Position numbers and translations under genes: made by a program. From Paenisporosarcina sp. FSL H8-0542 (GTDB taxonomy: Bacteria > Bacillota > Bacilli > Bacillales_A > Planococcaceae): a stretch of DNA of 64,000 nt. The stretch's first letter is position 1, and every line of letters begins with the position of its first letter. The stretch spans positions 2,325,001 to 2,389,000 of the forward strand of contig NZ_CP152050.1 in assembly GCF_038632915.1 (NCBI RefSeq), given 5' to 3'. The notes under the pieces are model-generated. The model worked only from the letters and a program-made list of their open reading frames with translations, ran no database searches and was not told the origin of the DNA. Shown here in pieces: positions 44,395 through 55,112 of this stretch.

Positions 44395-45231
44395 TTATTG
44401 CCCTGTTACACCTTGAATTGTCGCAGGATCAATCATGCCGTATCCTTTTGCACGTAAACCTTCCACAATCCCACCAAGGGCTTCTGCGGTCCATACTCGA
44501 TCGTGCATTAATAAGTTCGCACCGTTCGTCAAATACTCCGTGTTGACCATTATATCTTTCAAAGCATTGGCATCCTGATATTTTGATTCCCAGTCGTAGC
44601 CGTATGTCCAATTCATCAAAAGCATGCCTTGTTCTTTTACCAAAGCTTTACTGAAATCAGTGTTTGATCCGAATGGGGCCCTGAAGAACTTAGGTTTCTC
44701 CCCGATAATAGCTTCGATAGTTTCACTTACTTGCATGATTTCTGCACGCTGTTCTTCTTCAGTGAGTTTTTTCAAATCTGCATGCGTTTGCGTATGATTT
44801 CCAATAGCAAAGCCCATGTTATGTATTTCTTTTAATACCGCTTTCTTTTCATCACTATCCAAAAAGTGTCCATTCACAAAGAAAATGGCAGGTGCATTCA
44901 AAGATTTCAATGTTTTTGCCATTTCAAGTGAACGCTTGTCTGGTGCGTCATCAATGGTCAAAAGTACAACTTTGGAAGGCGCATTAGCAATTGGTTTGAA
45001 CGACCAATTGGCTTCATTCAATGTATAGAGCGGTTTTGCTGGTGCAGTTTCTTCCTCAGAAACTTCTGCTTCATTTGCTTCATTAACTTCTTCAGTACCT
45101 TTATCATCATCAACTTCTTCATCGACTTCCTGTTGTGTCGGCGCTGAGGTAGGTGTCTTCGTTTCTACGTCACCACATGCTGCCAACATTAATACTAATA
45201 AACTCATACTCATTAATTTTGTGTATTTCAT
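44395..45231 (-). CDS. Polysaccharide deacetylase lipoprotein
   Basis: A 278-residue secreted lipoprotein: lipobox LAAC at about 16-19, an acidic Glu/Thr-rich linker (about 25-65), then a NodB-type carbohydrate esterase domain. Metal and catalytic motifs are LTIDDAP (about 90-96), NHTQTH (about 143-148) and RAPFG (about 182-186). Expected to N-deacetylate peptidoglycan or another wall glycan at the outer membrane face. The gene stands alone between speA and pdhD, convergent with speA. Confidence 0.88.
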   Translation of the reverse strand: MKYTKLMSMSLLVLMLAACGDVETKTPTSAPTQQEVDEEVDDDKGTEEVNEANEAEVSEEETAPAKPLYTLNEANWSFKPIANAPSKVVLLTIDDAPDKRSLEMAKTLKSLNAPAIFFVNGHFLDSDEKKAVLKEIHNMGFAIGNHTQTHADLKKLTEEEQRAEIMQVSETIEAIIGEKPKFFRAPFGSNTDFSKALVKEQGMLLMNWTYGYDWESKYQDANALKDIMVNTEYLTNGANLLMHDRVWTAEALGGIVEGLRAKGYGMIDPATIQGVTGQ

Positions 45232-45298
45232 GATGTATCACCGTGACCCTTTCAATTGTAATTTTAGCATGTTTTCCCACTATCTTTCCATAAACGAC

Positions 45299-45334
45299 AA
45301 AAAAAGCCGTACAGGTTGCCCTGTACGACTCTAG
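45299..45334 (-). terminator. Terminator of the pdh operon
   Basis: A 10-bp stem (GTCGTACAGG / CCTGTACGGC) with seven T on the minus strand, just after pdhD. Confidence 0.92.
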
Positions 45335-45341
45335 TATTACC

Positions 45342-46754
45342 TTATTTCGTAATGATATGAATTGGGTGACCCATTACTACTTCAGCAGCTTCCATTGAGA
45401 TTTCGCCCAATGTTGGATGTGCATGAATAGTCATAGCAATGTCTTCTACCGTCATACCGGCTTCAATTGCCAAACCAAGTTCAGCAATCATATCAGAAGC
45501 GCCCTGTCCGACAATTTGAGCACCTAACAACAAGCCATCAGATTTACGTGAAACAAGCTTCACGAAACCGTCTGTTGCGTTCAATGCCAAAGCACGACCG
45601 TTAGCACCGAATGGGAATTTCCCAGCCGTTACTTCAAAGCCTTCTTTTTTAGCTTGTTCTTCATTTAAACCAACTGTTGCAAGTTCAGGATCTGTGAAAC
45701 ATACAGCAGGGATTGCTAAATAATCCACTACAGAAGTTTGCCCAGCGATAACTTCAGCTGCCACTTTACCTTCATAAGAAGCTTTGTGTGCAAGTTGAGG
45801 TCCTGAAACTACGTCTCCAATTGCAAAAATGTTTTCGATGTTTGTACGAACTTGCTTGTCAACTTCGATCAAGCCGCGTTCGCCCATTTTAAGGCCGATT
45901 TCTTCAAGACCCATTTCATCCGTGTTTGGACGACGGCCAACTGTTACCAATACATAATCAGCTTCGACTTTTTTCTCTTCTCCGCCCGCTTCGTACGTAA
46001 CTGTTACGCCTGAATCTGATTCTTCAACGCCTTTTGCTGATGCTTTTACAACAACATTGACACCTTTTTTCTTCAAGCCTTTTTTAACGATTTGAGTCAT
46101 TTGTTTTTCGAAACCAGCTAAAATATCGCCGCCACCTTCAATGATTGTTACTTCAGAACCTAGGTTTGCAAAAGCAGTTCCTAATTCAGTTCCGATATAA
46201 CCGCCACCGATAACGACTAATTTACCAGGGATCTCTTCAAGAGCTAAAGCGCTTGTTGAACTTAATACACGTTTAGAGAACTTGAATGATGGAATCTCAA
46301 CTGGACGTGAGCCAGTTGCAATAATCGCATGTTTAAATTTATAAGTTTGTGCTGAGTTTTCGTCCATTACACGAACTGTGTTTGTATCAACAAAGTAAGC
46401 TTCGCCGCGAACGATTTCAACTTTATTACCTTTTAATAAACCTTCAACGCCACCAGTTAATTTCTTAACGACACTGTCTTTGAAAGCTTGCGCTTTAGAA
46501 AAGTCTATTGTTACTTCAGAAGCCGTAATACCCATGTCATCTGAATGTTTTGCTTGTTCAAAACGGTGACCGACTGAAATTAACGCCTTAGATGGGATAC
46601 AACCAACGTTTAAACAAACGCCGCCTAAGTGTTCTTTTTCAACGATCGTTACTTTTTGACCAGTTTGTGCAGCACGGATGGCTGCAACATATCCGCCAGG
46701 GCCTGAGCCGATGACGAGCGTATCTGTTTCGATTGGGAAATCTCCTACTACCAT
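45342..46754 (-). CDS. pdhD: Dihydrolipoyl dehydrogenase (E3)
   Basis: A 470-residue FAD disulfide oxidoreductase that reoxidises lipoamide of the PDH complex. The FAD motif is GSGPGG (16-21), redox cysteines 47 and 52 in [16 protein letters not shown] motif GGGYIG near 184, and the catalytic HAHPTLGE near the C-terminus. Fourth gene of pdhABCD, four bases after pdhC. Probably shared with other 2-oxoacid complexes. Confidence 0.97.
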   Translation of the reverse strand: MVVGDFPIETDTLVIGSGPGGYVAAIRAAQTGQKVTIVEKEHLGGVCLNVGCIPSKALISVGHRFEQAKHSDDMGITASEVTIDFSKAQAFKDSVVKKLTGGVEGLLKGNKVEIVRGEAYFVDTNTVRVMDENSAQTYKFKHAIIATGSRPVEIPSFKFSKRVLSSTSALALEEIPGKLVVIGGGYIGTELGTAFANLGSEVTIIEGGGDILAGFEKQMTQIVKKGLKKKGVNVVVKASAKGVEESDSGVTVTYEAGGEEKKVEADYVLVTVGRRPNTDEMGLEEIGLKMGERGLIEVDKQVRTNIENIFAIGDVVSGPQLAHKASYEGKVAAEVIAGQTSVVDYLAIPAVCFTDPELATVGLNEEQAKKEGFEVTAGKFPFGANGRALALNATDGFVKLVSRKSDGLLLGAQIVGQGASDMIAELGLAIEAGMTVEDIAMTIHAHPTLGEISMEAAEVVMGHPIHIITK

Positions 46755-46758
46755 GTTT

Positions 46759-48129
46759 TTACGCCTCCATTAATAAAAGTTCTGGATTGCTAAGCAAACG
46801 CTTAATGTTATTTAATGCGTGCTGAGCAGTCGCACCGTCGATCATGCGATGATCAAAGCTCAATGATAATGCTAACACAGGAGCGGCTACAATTTCACCA
46901 TTTTTTATGACAGGTTTCTCTGCAATACGACCAATTCCTAGAATTGCAACTTCAGGATGATTGATAACTGGCGTGAACCATTGTCCACCAGCAGAGCCAA
47001 TATTCGTGATTGAACAAGAAGCACCTTTCATTTCAGAAGGTGATAATTTTCCATCGCGAGCTTTACCTGCAAGTGTGTTGATTTCATCTGAAATCGCAAA
47101 TACTGATTTACGGTCTGCATGTTTGATGACTGGTACTAACAAGCCTTTTTCAGTATCCGCTGCAATTCCGATATTGAAGTAATGTTTTTGAATGATTTCG
47201 CCAGCTTCGTCATCAAGTGAACGATTGAAGTCTGGGAACTCACGCAATGTGCTTACCAACGCTTTAACTACGTATGGTAAATACGTTAATTTCACATTCT
47301 TCTCAGCCGCTAAATCTTTGAATTTCTTACGATGTGCAACAAGTTCAGTTACATCTACTTCATCCATTAATGTAACGTGTGGAGCAGTATGTTTCGAGTG
47401 AACCATTGCTTTAGCAATTGCTTTACGGATTCCTGACATCTTCTCACGTGTTTCAGGGAATTCGCCTTCTAAAGCTGGAGCTGCAGGTTTCGCTACTTTT
47501 TCAGTGCTTGTTGTTTCTTCATTTGCAACAACTTCATCTTGTGGAGTTGCTTCAGAAGTTTGCCCACCATTCATATATGCTTCAATATCTTCTTTCATCA
47601 CACGGCCGTTTTTACCTGAACCGTTGACTTGAGAAATTTCAACATCGTTATCTCGTGCAAATTTACGTACTGATGGCATCGCAATTACACGACCATTTGG
47701 ATCTTTTTCAGCCTTAGGAGCTGCTTCTGTTTTAGGTGCAGCTTTCGTTGGTTCTGCAGATGCTTTTTCAGAAGCTCGATCTTTCGCTACAGCTTGTCCA
47801 GCTTCAGCAGTTGCTTGAACCTGAGATTCTGTTTTTTCTTCTGCTTTCGGTTCGTCTTCGTGATCACCTTTAAACTGAAGATCTTCATAGCCAGGTGCGT
47901 CGATGCGAATCAAGACTTGGCCTACAGTCGCTACTGTACTCTCTTCAATCAGCACTTCCTCCACTTTTCCTGCTACAGGAGAAGGGATTTCAACGACTGC
48001 TTTATCGTTTTGAACTTCACATAAAATATCATCTTCGCCAATGGTGTCGCCTGCTTTGACAAACCATTTCACTATTTCGCCTTCGTGTATACCTTCACCG
48101 ATATCCGGTAATCGAAATTCAAATGCCAC
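46759..48129 (-). CDS. pdhC: PDH E2, dihydrolipoyl acetyltransferase
   Basis: A 456-residue E2 with one N-terminal lipoyl domain (lipoyl lysine in [13 protein letters not shown], about 40-52). A Glu/Lys/Ala-rich linker follows, then a peripheral-subunit-binding domain ([18 protein letters not shown], about 150) and the catalytic domain with DHRMIDG near the end. The start is GTG at 48129 ([13 protein letters not shown]), after AAAGGGTG and matching B. subtilis PdhC; the ATG three codons upstream overlaps that site. Confidence 0.96.
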   Translation of the reverse strand: MAFEFRLPDIGEGIHEGEIVKWFVKAGDTIGEDDILCEVQNDKAVVEIPSPVAGKVEEVLIEESTVATVGQVLIRIDAPGYEDLQFKGDHEDEPKAEEKTESQVQATAEAGQAVAKDRASEKASAEPTKAAPKTEAAPKAEKDPNGRVIAMPSVRKFARDNDVEISQVNGSGKNGRVMKEDIEAYMNGGQTSEATPQDEVVANEETTSTEKVAKPAAPALEGEFPETREKMSGIRKAIAKAMVHSKHTAPHVTLMDEVDVTELVAHRKKFKDLAAEKNVKLTYLPYVVKALVSTLREFPDFNRSLDDEAGEIIQKHYFNIGIAADTEKGLLVPVIKHADRKSVFAISDEINTLAGKARDGKLSPSEMKGASCSITNIGSAGGQWFTPVINHPEVAILGIGRIAEKPVIKNGEIVAAPVLALSLSFDHRMIDGATAQHALNNIKRLLSNPELLLMEA

Positions 48130-48228
48130 AAAATTCACCCTTTCAGTTGTGAGTGTCTATCATCTTCAATTCAAAAGACGGTCAAGAAATTCTATGTGCT
48201 AACTTGTACCGACTTTTTGAACTTCTTA

Positions 48229-49206
48229 TTAGAATGTAAGTACTTTTTTTGCTGTTAGTACAATATCCTTCGAGTTTGGTAACCAAACTGATTCCGCTTG
48301 AGCGAATGGGAAGATTGTATCAGGTGCAAATACTCGTAATACTGGCGCTTCTAGACTTAAGATTGCACGTTCGTTAATTTCAGCTACAACGTTAGCAGCA
48401 ATACCTGCTTGTTTTTGTGCTTCTTGAACGACAACCGCTCGACCTGTTTTTTCAACAGATGCAATGATTGTTTCAATATCCAAAGGTTGCACAGTACGTA
48501 AATCGATGACTTCTACTGAGTAGTTTTCTTTTTCAAGTTCTTCTGCAGCTTTCAAGCTATCGTGTACCATTGCACCATAAGCAATAATTGTTAAGTCTGT
48601 ACCTTCACGTTTTACTTCCGCTTTACCCAAAGGAATTGTGTATTCTTCTTCAGGTACTTCTTCACGGAATGAACGGTATAATTTCATGTGCTCCAAGAAA
48701 ATAACTGGGTCATTATCACGGATTGCAGAAATTAATAATCCTTTTGCATCGTAAGGAGAAGATGGAATAACTACTTTCAAACCAGGTTGAGAAGCAACTA
48801 GACCCTCTAAGCTGTCAGCATGCATTTCAGGAGTATGAACGCCTCCACCAAATGGAGATCGGATAGTTACCGGCGCATTGTATTTGCCTCCACTGCGGAA
48901 ACGCATACGAGCCAATTGACCACTGATTGAATCCATTACTTCATAAACGAAACCGAAGAATTGGATTTCCGGTACTGGACGGAAGCCTTCAAGTGAAAGA
49001 CCAACCGCTAAGCCACCGATTCCTGATTCAGCAAGAGGTGTATCAAATACACGGTCTTCACCGAATTCTTTTTGTAAACCTTCAGTTGCACGGAATACAC
49101 CGCCGTTATTTCCAACGTCTTCACCGAAGACGAGGACGTTTTCATCATTCTTTAGCTCTGTACGGAGTGCATCCGTAATTGCTTGAATCATCGTCATTTG
49201 TGCCAT
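48229..49206 (-). CDS. pdhB: PDH E1 beta subunit
   Basis: A 325-residue E1 beta, which with PdhA decarboxylates pyruvate using thiamine diphosphate. Begins [15 protein letters not shown]; the [18 protein letters not shown] segment (about 28-45) and [17 protein letters not shown] (about 115-131) are characteristic. Three bases after pdhA. A 99-bp gap with an imperfect hairpin (48172-48213) separates it from pdhC. Confidence 0.97.
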   Translation of the reverse strand: MAQMTMIQAITDALRTELKNDENVLVFGEDVGNNGGVFRATEGLQKEFGEDRVFDTPLAESGIGGLAVGLSLEGFRPVPEIQFFGFVYEVMDSISGQLARMRFRSGGKYNAPVTIRSPFGGGVHTPEMHADSLEGLVASQPGLKVVIPSSPYDAKGLLISAIRDNDPVIFLEHMKLYRSFREEVPEEEYTIPLGKAEVKREGTDLTIIAYGAMVHDSLKAAEELEKENYSVEVIDLRTVQPLDIETIIASVEKTGRAVVVQEAQKQAGIAANVVAEINERAILSLEAPVLRVFAPDTIFPFAQAESVWLPNSKDIVLTAKKVLTF

Positions 49207-49209
49207 CGG

Positions 49210-50358
<1,149 letters not shown>

Positions 50359-50404
50359 TTAAAGCAAGTATAAAAATTGAGTGATACAATGTTCATTCTT
50401 TCCT

Positions 50405-50433
50405 AGTATACTCAACTTTATTTTCGTGGTCAA
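50405..50433 (-). promoter_or_regulatory. Sigma-A promoter of pdhABCD
   Basis: TTGACC and TATACT with a 17-bp spacer on the minus strand (5 of 6 each), giving a leader of about 65 bases before pdhA. Confidence 0.8.
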
Positions 50434-50495
50434 TCATTGGAAACTCTAGTGAAATATGAACTTACCAATGACGGACTATTCACATTCCTTAAATC

Positions 50496-50507
50496 TGTAC
50501 TAGTACA
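50496..50507. promoter_or_regulatory. Palindrome TGTACTAGTACA upstream of the pdh promoter
   Basis: A perfect 12-bp palindrome centred about 70 bp upstream of the pdhA -35 box, in the gap between the ykyA terminator and the promoter. It could be an activator or repressor site. No protein is assigned. Confidence 0.3.
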
Positions 50508-50558
50508 AATGAAACTCTGTATTATAAAACTGAATCAACTGTAAACCTCTATATCGCA

Positions 50559-50589
50559 CAAAAAAACGACCTCAGCTCGAGGTCGTTTT
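50559..50589 (-). terminator. Terminator of ykyA
   Basis: Stem AACGACCTC / GAGGTCGTT with seven T on the minus strand, overlapping the ykyA stop. It insulates the pdh operon from ykyA. Confidence 0.92.
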
Positions 50590-51232
50590 ACTTTTCTTCT
50601 TGTAATGAGTCATATACAGACTCTTTCTGTTCATTTATTTTTTTTGTTGCATCATTGAAAGCATTAATCGCTGATTGAACAAGTTCGTTTTGCACATTGA
50701 CTTTCGTTACATGTTCCTGAAGTTCTTCTTGTTGAGTTTCTTCATTCGCTAGCATTTCATATAAATCACTTTGTAAGTCAGTTAATTTTTGATATTCATC
50801 ACTTACGACATCATGTGCTTCATATCGCGCATCCATTGTAGCTTGTAATTCAGATACCGAAGATTTGATTTGATCTTCTTTTGCCTCTTCTACTATTTTA
50901 TCTAATGAAGAAAGTGATTCTTGGGCGCCTTTAATCGAATCATTCTCTTCTTTTAATAGAGTTAATCTTTCAGTTAATGATAATTTCATCTCTTCAACTT
51001 TTGCACCGACTTTTTCTTTCTGTTCTTGAGTAAGTTCCATCGTTTGGTTAAAAGTCAGTTGTTCTTTCTTTTCTAATTCAGCCAATTTTGCTTGTGCGTC
51101 ACGATATCCTTGTTCTTCTTCATATATTTTAGTTAATGAATCGGATAATTGCTGCTCAACAGATGTTCCGATTGAACATGCAGAGAGTAATAGTGAAGTA
51201 GACAAAACGGTACCAATTACAATTTTTTTCAT
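50588..51232 (-). CDS. ykyA: YkyA-type lipoprotein
   Basis: A 214-residue lipoprotein with lipobox LSAC at about 16-19, followed by an almost entirely helical coiled-coil body rich in Glu, Gln and Lys. Position between pdhA and def equals ykyA, described as a putative cell-wall-binding lipoprotein. The ATG at 51232 follows GGGAGG. Confidence 0.85.
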   Translation of the reverse strand: MKKIVIGTVLSTSLLLSACSIGTSVEQQLSDSLTKIYEEEQGYRDAQAKLAELEKKEQLTFNQTMELTQEQKEKVGAKVEEMKLSLTERLTLLKEENDSIKGAQESLSSLDKIVEEAKEDQIKSSVSELQATMDARYEAHDVVSDEYQKLTDLQSDLYEMLANEETQQEELQEHVTKVNVQNELVQSAINAFNDATKKINEQKESVYDSLQEEK

Positions 51233-51372
51233 TTCATAACCTCCCAAATCTTTTTTTACTATAGACCTTCAAGTGAAAAATTTCAACTTCACTAAATTCG
51301 TCATTTTCGTTTGCACAAGGGCTAACCTTCGCTATACTAATTAAAGACTGAAAGTAGGAAAGGAAGACCACG

Positions 51373-51921
51373 ATGTTTGTAATGAAAGATATTATCCGCG
51401 AAGGACATCCAACTTTGCGAAAAAAAGCGCAGGAAGTAGATTTCCCTCTATGCACTGAAGATGCCAAATTGGCACAGGACTTATTGGACTATGTGAAAAA
51501 CAGTCAAGATTCGGAAATGGTGGGACGATATGACTTGCGTCCTGGAATCGGAATAGCTGCACCCCAAGTCAATGTATCAAAGCGTATGTTTGCACTTCAC
51601 TTACCGGACGATGAACTAAGTCTAGTTGCCATAAATCCAAAAATAATTAGTCACTCAGTTGAAAAAACGTATATTACTGTTGGAGAAGGTTGTTTATCTG
51701 TTGACCGTGCAATAGAAGGTTATGTTCCTAGATATGCACGCATAACCGCCAAAGGTATTTATCCAGATGGAAAAGAATTTAAACTGCGTTTAAAAGGCTT
51801 ACCAGCGATCGCTTTTCAACACGAGTTGGATCACTTGAACGGGATTATGTTTTTCGATCACATCAACAAGAAAAATCCATTTGAAGAAATCCCTGATGCT
51901 GTTCCTTATGAACGAAAATAA
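51373..51921 (+). CDS. def: Peptide deformylase
   Basis: A 182-residue type II deformylase that removes the N-formyl group from new proteins. Motif I GIGIAAPQ (58-65), motif II EGCLSV (105-110) and motif III QHELDH (149-154) hold the metal ligands. Position matches ykrB (defB); another deformylase may exist elsewhere. AGGAAG precedes the ATG. Confidence 0.96.
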   Translation: MFVMKDIIREGHPTLRKKAQEVDFPLCTEDAKLAQDLLDYVKNSQDSEMVGRYDLRPGIGIAAPQVNVSKRMFALHLPDDELSLVAINPKIISHSVEKTYITVGEGCLSVDRAIEGYVPRYARITAKGIYPDGKEFKLRLKGLPAIAFQHELDHLNGIMFFDHINKKNPFEEIPDAVPYERK

Positions 51922-51922
51922 T

Positions 51923-51953
51923 AAAGGTTCCCAATAATTTTGGGAACCTTTTT
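51923..51953. terminator. Bidirectional terminator between def and the HAD gene
   Basis: Stem AAAGGTTCCCAA / TTGGGAACCTTT flanked by A- and T-tracts, between convergent genes. Confidence 0.92.
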
Positions 51954-51967
51954 GCTGTTTATTTGAA

Positions 51968-52747
51968 TTAAATAAGCTTTAAATATCTCATGGCATTTAC
52001 TAAACCATCTTCGTCAACATGGGTGGTAACATATTTAGCACGTTTCAACGCTTCTTCATGTCCATTCCCCATACAAACGCCAAAACCTACCGCCTCCAAC
52101 ATTTCGATATCATTCAGCCCGTCTCCAAAAGCAATCGTGTCTTCAACTGCGATTTGAAGTTTTTCACATAAAAAATATACAGCATTGGCTTTTGAAGCCC
52201 CATTTGGCAAAATATCAGTAGATACACGATGCCATCTGACGAATTTCAAAAGCGGGAAATTTTCTTTGTATGCCTTTTCTTCTTCTAAAGAGCAAAATAA
52301 AAGCGCTTGATAAATTTTTTGATTAAGATAAAAATCTTTTTCGAAAGCAGGATGAGGAAACTTCAGGGTACTGATGCTTTCTTCCACATGAGGATGATAT
52401 GTACTAGAGGCAATCATTTTTTCAGCATTCATATATACCATCGGATGATTTTTGATTTCCGCGTAGGCCGATACTGACTTGAGTAGTTCAAGATCAATTT
52501 GTGTTTTGGACACCACTTCACCTTTATAGACAATATATTGACCGTTAAAACATATGTACGAGTCAATCTCTAATTCTTTTAGAACATCCTGAATCATAAA
52601 AGGTGCTCGTCCAGTAGCGATAAAAACTTCATGCCCGTTTTTTCGAGCTTCGAATACTGCTTCTTTCGCTTTGATTGGTAACTTTTTATCGGAATTATAT
52701 AAGGTTCCGTCAATATCAAAAAACAATACTTTTCTCAAAACTTTCAT
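51968..52747 (-). CDS. ykrA: Cof-type HAD phosphatase (YkrA)
   Basis: A 259-residue HAD hydrolase with type IIB cap. Motif I FFDIDGTLYNS (about 9-19), motif II ATGR (about 41-44) and motif III GDGLNDIEML (about 209-218). It dephosphorylates small metabolites, probably sugar or cofactor phosphates. The start may be ATG 52747, or TTG 52738, which is better spaced from GAAAGG and gives MRKVLFFDIDG. Confidence 0.88.
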   Translation of the reverse strand: MKVLRKVLFFDIDGTLYNSDKKLPIKAKEAVFEARKNGHEVFIATGRAPFMIQDVLKELEIDSYICFNGQYIVYKGEVVSKTQIDLELLKSVSAYAEIKNHPMVYMNAEKMIASSTYHPHVEESISTLKFPHPAFEKDFYLNQKIYQALLFCSLEEEKAYKENFPLLKFVRWHRVSTDILPNGASKANAVYFLCEKLQIAVEDTIAFGDGLNDIEMLEAVGFGVCMGNGHEEALKRAKYVTTHVDEDGLVNAMRYLKLI

Positions 52748-52786
52748 CCTTTCTTTTGTCCTCCAGTCTACTAAAGACGGGAACCC

Positions 52787-52815
52787 TTTACAAAAGTTGC
52801 AATTTTCTGTATAAT
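52787..52815 (+). promoter_or_regulatory. Sigma-A promoter of the 23-residue peptide gene
   Basis: TTTACA and TATAAT with a 17-bp spacer (5 of 6 and 6 of 6). The expected transcript start is about 16 bases before the ATG, at the edge of the ribosome site. Confidence 0.8.
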
Positions 52816-52837
52816 GATGTACAAGGAGTGATTTGCC

Positions 52838-52909
52838 ATGTTAAAGCGTCTAAAAAAGAAATTATTGAGACGGTTGGGCGGCATACTCGGGAAAAAATCG
52901 ATCGCTTAA
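52838..52909 (+). CDS. Tiny cationic amphipathic peptide (23 residues)
   Basis: A 24-codon frame preceded by AAGGAG nine bases before the ATG and placed exactly between a good promoter and a terminator. The peptide begins MLKRLKKKLLRRLGGILG and ends KKSIA. It has nine Lys/Arg and no acidic residue, with hydrophobic residues at positions 2, 5, 9, 10, 13, 16 and 17, fitting an amphipathic helix followed by a glycine bend. No family is recognised. It could bind membranes, RNA or an acidic protein. It is upstream of rpoY-rnjA in the same direction but ends at its own terminator. Confidence 0.7.
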   Translation: MLKRLKKKLLRRLGGILGKKSIA

Positions 52910-52915
52910 TTTTTT

Positions 52916-52950
52916 GCCCTGCTATTTATAGTAGGGCTTTTCTTTATTTT
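52916..52950 (+). terminator. Terminator of the 23-residue peptide gene
   Basis: A 9-bp stem (GCCCTGCTA / TAGTAGGGC) with a four-base loop and T-rich tail, seven bases after the stop codon. Confidence 0.85.
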
Positions 52951-53015
52951 AAAAGGCGCTCGTGATAATATAAAGAGAATGTAATTATTTTGAACGTGAA
53001 AAAGGAGAGCAAAAC

Positions 53016-53225
53016 ATGATTTACAAAGTTTATTATCAAGAAAACGTGCTTGAAGTGCCAGTTCGCGAAAACACAAAAAGCCTTTATATCGAAGCATCCT
53101 CTGAACGTGAAGTTCGTTACGCTTTAAAGGATCGCAAGTATAATATCGAATTCGTTCAGCTACTAGAAGGTAATCATTTATCTTACGAACAAGCTAGCGA
53201 AAACTACAAAGTGGAGAAACTTTAA
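53016..53225 (+). CDS. rpoY: RNA polymerase epsilon subunit
   Basis: A 69-residue RpoY (YkzG, DUF1447), a small RNA-polymerase subunit of Bacillota. [18 protein letters not shown] and the [16 protein letters not shown] helix are typical. GGAG lies upstream. Five bases separate it from rnjA, the standard pairing. Confidence 0.95.
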   Translation: MIYKVYYQENVLEVPVRENTKSLYIEASSEREVRYALKDRKYNIEFVQLLEGNHLSYEQASENYKVEKL

Positions 53226-53230
53226 TCCAC

Positions 53231-54898
53231 ATGAAATTTGTTAAGAATGATCAAACAGCGGTTTTCGCACTCGGCGGACTGGGCGAAATCGGTAAAAACA
53301 CTTATGGTGTTCAATTCCAAGATGAAATAATTTTAATTGATGCAGGTATTAAATTCCCTGAAGATGATTTACTCGGGATTGATTACGTTATTCCTGATTA
53401 CACGTACCTTGTGAAAAATGTAGACAAGATTAAAGGTCTATTTATTACACACGGTCACGAAGATCACATCGGTGGTATTCCCTATTTGCTGAAACAATTA
53501 AATATCCCTGTTTACGGAGGCAAACTTGCACTAGGTTTATTGCGAAATAAATTAGAAGAACATGGTTTATTGCGTACAACTAAAATGCATGTAATCGCTG
53601 AAGAAGACGTGATTAAATTCAGAAAAACTTCAGTGAGTTTCTTCCGTACAACGCACAGTATTCCGGATGCATACGGCATCGTAGTTAAAACACCACCCGG
53701 CAATGTTGTACATACAGGAGATTTTAAATTCGATTTCACACCCGTTGGTGAACCAGCTAACTTAACCAAAATGGCTGAAATTGGCCGAGACGGCGTGCTG
53801 TGTTTGCTTTCTGATAGTACAAATGCAGAAGTACCAAATTTCACAATGTCAGAGCGTAAAGTTGGCGAAAGCTTGTCGGAAATTTTCCGTAAAGTTGATG
53901 GTCGCATCATTTTCGCAACTTTTGCGTCAAACATTCATCGCTTACAACAAGTAACGGAAGCGGCTGTCCATCACGGACGTAAAATTGCTGTTTTTGGACG
54001 TAGTATGGATAACGCCATTACAATCGGACGTGAACTTGGCTATATTACTGCACCGAAAGAAACATTCGTCGATGCGCAATCATTGAATCGTTTGCCTGCG
54101 AATGAAGTTATGATTTTATGTACAGGTAGCCAAGGTGAACCGATGGCAGCGTTATCGAGAATTGCAAACGGTACACACCGACAAATTCAAATTCAACCAG
54201 CGGATACGGTAATTTTCTCTTCTTCACCGATTCCTGGTAATCGTACAAGCGTCAATCGAACAATCAACTTATTGTTCCGTGCAGGAGCAGATGTTATTCA
54301 TGGTTCATTGAATAACATTCACACTTCAGGTCATGGTTCTCAAGAAGAACAGAAATTGATGTTACGTTTAATGAAACCTAAATTCTTTATGCCGATTCAT
54401 GGTGAGTATCGTATGTTGAAAATGCATACGGAACTTGCTGTTGATTGTGACGTGGAGCCGGAAAATACTTTCATCATGGAAAACGGTGATGTATTGGCAC
54501 TTAGCCAAAACCAAGCAGCAGTCGCTGGTCGCATTCCTTCAGGTGATGTTTATATCGATGGTAGCGGCATTGGTGATATCGGTAATATTGTTTTACGCGA
54601 TCGCCGAATTCTTTCAGAAGAAGGCTTAGTCATTGTTGTTGTAAGCACAGACCAAGAACGTCAGAAGATTGTTTCTGGTCCAGATATTATTTCTCGTGGT
54701 TTTGTTTACATGCGTGAATCAGGTGCGATGATCAATGAAGCACAACATATGTTAAATCGCCATTTACAAAAAACAATTCAATCCAAGGCAACCCCTTGGT
54801 CAGAATTGAAAAATGAAATAACCGACGTATTAGGACCGTATTTATACGAAAAAACAAAACGTCGTCCAATGATTCTACCAATTATAATGGAAGTTTAA
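53231..54898 (+). CDS. rnjA: Ribonuclease J1
   Basis: A 555-residue beta-CASP metallo-beta-lactamase nuclease with 5' exonuclease and endonuclease activity, central to mRNA decay and rRNA maturation. Zinc motif THGHEDH at 73-79; beta-CASP motifs and the C-terminal domain are full length. Start ATG at 53231, partly within the end of rpoY's ribosome-site region. Confidence 0.97.
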   Translation: MKFVKNDQTAVFALGGLGEIGKNTYGVQFQDEIILIDAGIKFPEDDLLGIDYVIPDYTYLVKNVDKIKGLFITHGHEDHIGGIPYLLKQLNIPVYGGKLALGLLRNKLEEHGLLRTTKMHVIAEEDVIKFRKTSVSFFRTTHSIPDAYGIVVKTPPGNVVHTGDFKFDFTPVGEPANLTKMAEIGRDGVLCLLSDSTNAEVPNFTMSERKVGESLSEIFRKVDGRIIFATFASNIHRLQQVTEAAVHHGRKIAVFGRSMDNAITIGRELGYITAPKETFVDAQSLNRLPANEVMILCTGSQGEPMAALSRIANGTHRQIQIQPADTVIFSSSPIPGNRTSVNRTINLLFRAGADVIHGSLNNIHTSGHGSQEEQKLMLRLMKPKFFMPIHGEYRMLKMHTELAVDCDVEPENTFIMENGDVLALSQNQAAVAGRIPSGDVYIDGSGIGDIGNIVLRDRRILSEEGLVIVVVSTDQERQKIVSGPDIISRGFVYMRESGAMINEAQHMLNRHLQKTIQSKATPWSELKNEITDVLGPYLYEKTKRRPMILPIIMEV

Positions 54899-54906
54899 TA
54901 CTATTC

Positions 54907-54957
54907 AAAAAGCTGTGCCACCAACACATAATGTGTTAGTGGCACAGCTTTTGTTTT
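54907..54957 (+). terminator. Terminator of rpoY-rnjA
   Basis: A long stem (AAAAGCTGTGCCAC / GTGGCACAGCTTTT, with inner AACACA / TGTGTT) and T-rich tail. Confidence 0.93.
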
Positions 54958-54959
54958 AG

Positions 54960-55110
54960 AAGGCTATTTTCTTCCAGCGCTTTCCGCTTTTCGTCATGTC
55001 AAGCTCCAAAGCCCAGCTCGCTCCTTAGCTTCAGTCTCTCAAGCGAAAGCAAGCTTTCGTTTCGAGCCTTCCAGCACCGGAGTCGAGCTAGCACAGGCTT
55101 CTCCGCTTTT
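54960..55110. repeat. Degenerate interspersed repeat (TTCCAGCGCTTTCCGC type)
   Basis: The gap between rnjA and ktrC contains TTCCAGCGCTTTCCGCTTTT, a middle hairpin (GCGAAAGC-AAGCTTTCG) and TTCTCCGCTTTTCTTT at the right end. It resembles, from memory, Bacillaceae repeats that start with a CCAGCGC module and end in GCGCTTTTCTTT. No coding frame. Confidence 0.4.
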
Positions 55111-55112
55111 CT

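Noticed and set aside
54435-54629. Short hydrophobic frame inside rnjA
   Set aside because: Lies wholly in an alternative frame of a conserved gene, with no separate expression signals.
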